A model generated the notes under the pieces. It searched no databases and had not been told where the DNA came from. It saw only the letters and a program-made list of their open reading frames with translations. The translations under genes were made by a program, and so were the position numbers. Positions 63,788 to 64,000 of a stretch of 64,000 nt of DNA are shown in pieces (within the stretch, counting starts at the first letter, position 1; every line of letters starts with the position of its first letter). Source of the stretch: Leptotrichia sp. oral taxon 847 (GTDB lineage Bacteria; Fusobacteriota; Fusobacteriia; Fusobacteriales; Leptotrichiaceae); assembly GCF_001553645.1 (NCBI RefSeq), contig NZ_CP014231.1, forward strand, positions 682,001-746,000, read 5' to 3'.

Positions 63788-64000
63788 ATAATATTTCTCT
63801 GCAATATCTGTTACATCTATGCTTACATCTAGTTCTGTATTCAAATATATTTTATCATCCTTTTTCAAAAATGCTTCCCAAATTTTCCCTGTATTCAAAT
63901 AAACCATAACAATTTCAAAATCATTTTTTAAAATTGTTACTATTTCTCTATTTTTTAATTCCGATATTTCTTTAAAAAAATTTTCAATATTATCATCTAA
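63776..64000 (-). CDS. Partial hypothetical protein running off the right edge
   Basis: The minus strand is open from the window end to TAA at 63776-63778, giving 74 residues: LDDNIENFFKEISELKNREI, then a central region with IVMVYLNTGKIWEAF and a tail SIDVTDIAEKYYKKS. The N-terminus is outside the window. No family recognised. Position and the shared 39-bp repeat put it in the same small-gene array. Confidence 0.55.
   Translation of the reverse strand, partial: LDDNIENFFKEISELKNREIVTILKNDFEIVMVYLNTGKIWEAFLKKDDKIYLNTELDVSIDVTDIAEKYYKKS

Overview
The window is about 64 kb of a very AT-rich (by eye, not counted) bacterial chromosome with short spacers and strong AGGAGG-type ribosome sites. The gene set (Gram-positive-type PolC next to outer-membrane beta-barrel genes, pyruvate:ferredoxin oxidoreductase, CysDN with an AprAB-like APS reductase, PEP carboxylase) points to the Fusobacteriota, most likely Leptotrichia or a close relative. 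That placement is inference from gene content and composition. No rRNA, tRNA, CRISPR array or complete transposase gene was seen.

Layout. 1-2.4 kb: a membrane protein cut by the window edge, two GyrI-like ligand-binding proteins, a 91-bp IS-like miniature element and an LprI-like secreted protein. 2.6-9.6 kb (minus): tuf, a TrkA-TrkH potassium uptake operon, hemB with a frame-split precorrin-2 dehydrogenase, and mnmA. 9.76-10.13 kb: copy A of a structured interspersed repeat. 10.2-14.2 kb: an oxidoreductase divergent from a MarR regulator, followed by a quaternary-amine-type ABC transporter with a fused permease/binding protein. 14.3-20.5 kb: a candidate structured RNA, two paralogous outer-membrane barrels and two paralogous L,D-transpeptidases. 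20.6-22.6 kb: a prepilin and a short ComEC (competence). 22.8-26.3 kb: nifJ.

26.6-37.6 kb is a sulfate assimilation island in two minus-strand operons: cysD-cysN-sbp-cysT-cysW (uptake and activation to APS) and sulfite reductase-cysA-aprA-aprB (APS to sulfite to sulfide, plus the transporter ATPase). Both promoters carry the same palindrome TTGTATATACAA, so they look co-regulated. HemB and precorrin-2 dehydrogenase at 7-8 kb could supply siroheme to the sulfite reductase. A tiny lipoprotein gene lies between the two operons.

37.7-39.8 kb: a second potassium system (KtrB-KtrA type). 39.85-40.24 kb: repeat copy B. 40.4-47.8 kb: ppc and polC, convergent. 47.9-50.4 kb: a TPR/DUF4037/DUF4125 operon. 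50.45-56.12 kb: two 50-bp IS256-like ends in inverted orientation enclose a small ORF, a coiled-coil protein, a cobalamin adenosyltransferase, comM and guaA. 56.2-64 kb (minus): a Nudix hydrolase, a small membrane protein, a BcgI-like restriction-modification pair, deoB, and a run of small immunity-like genes continuing past the window end.

Most noteworthy: the two-copy structured repeat whose hairpin tips differ and appear to be exchanged in inverted orientation; the shared sulfur-operon operator; the slippery A8 frame break in precorrin-2 dehydrogenase; the 24-bp tandem repeat inside the restriction specificity subunit; and the candidate RNA upstream of the outer-membrane genes.
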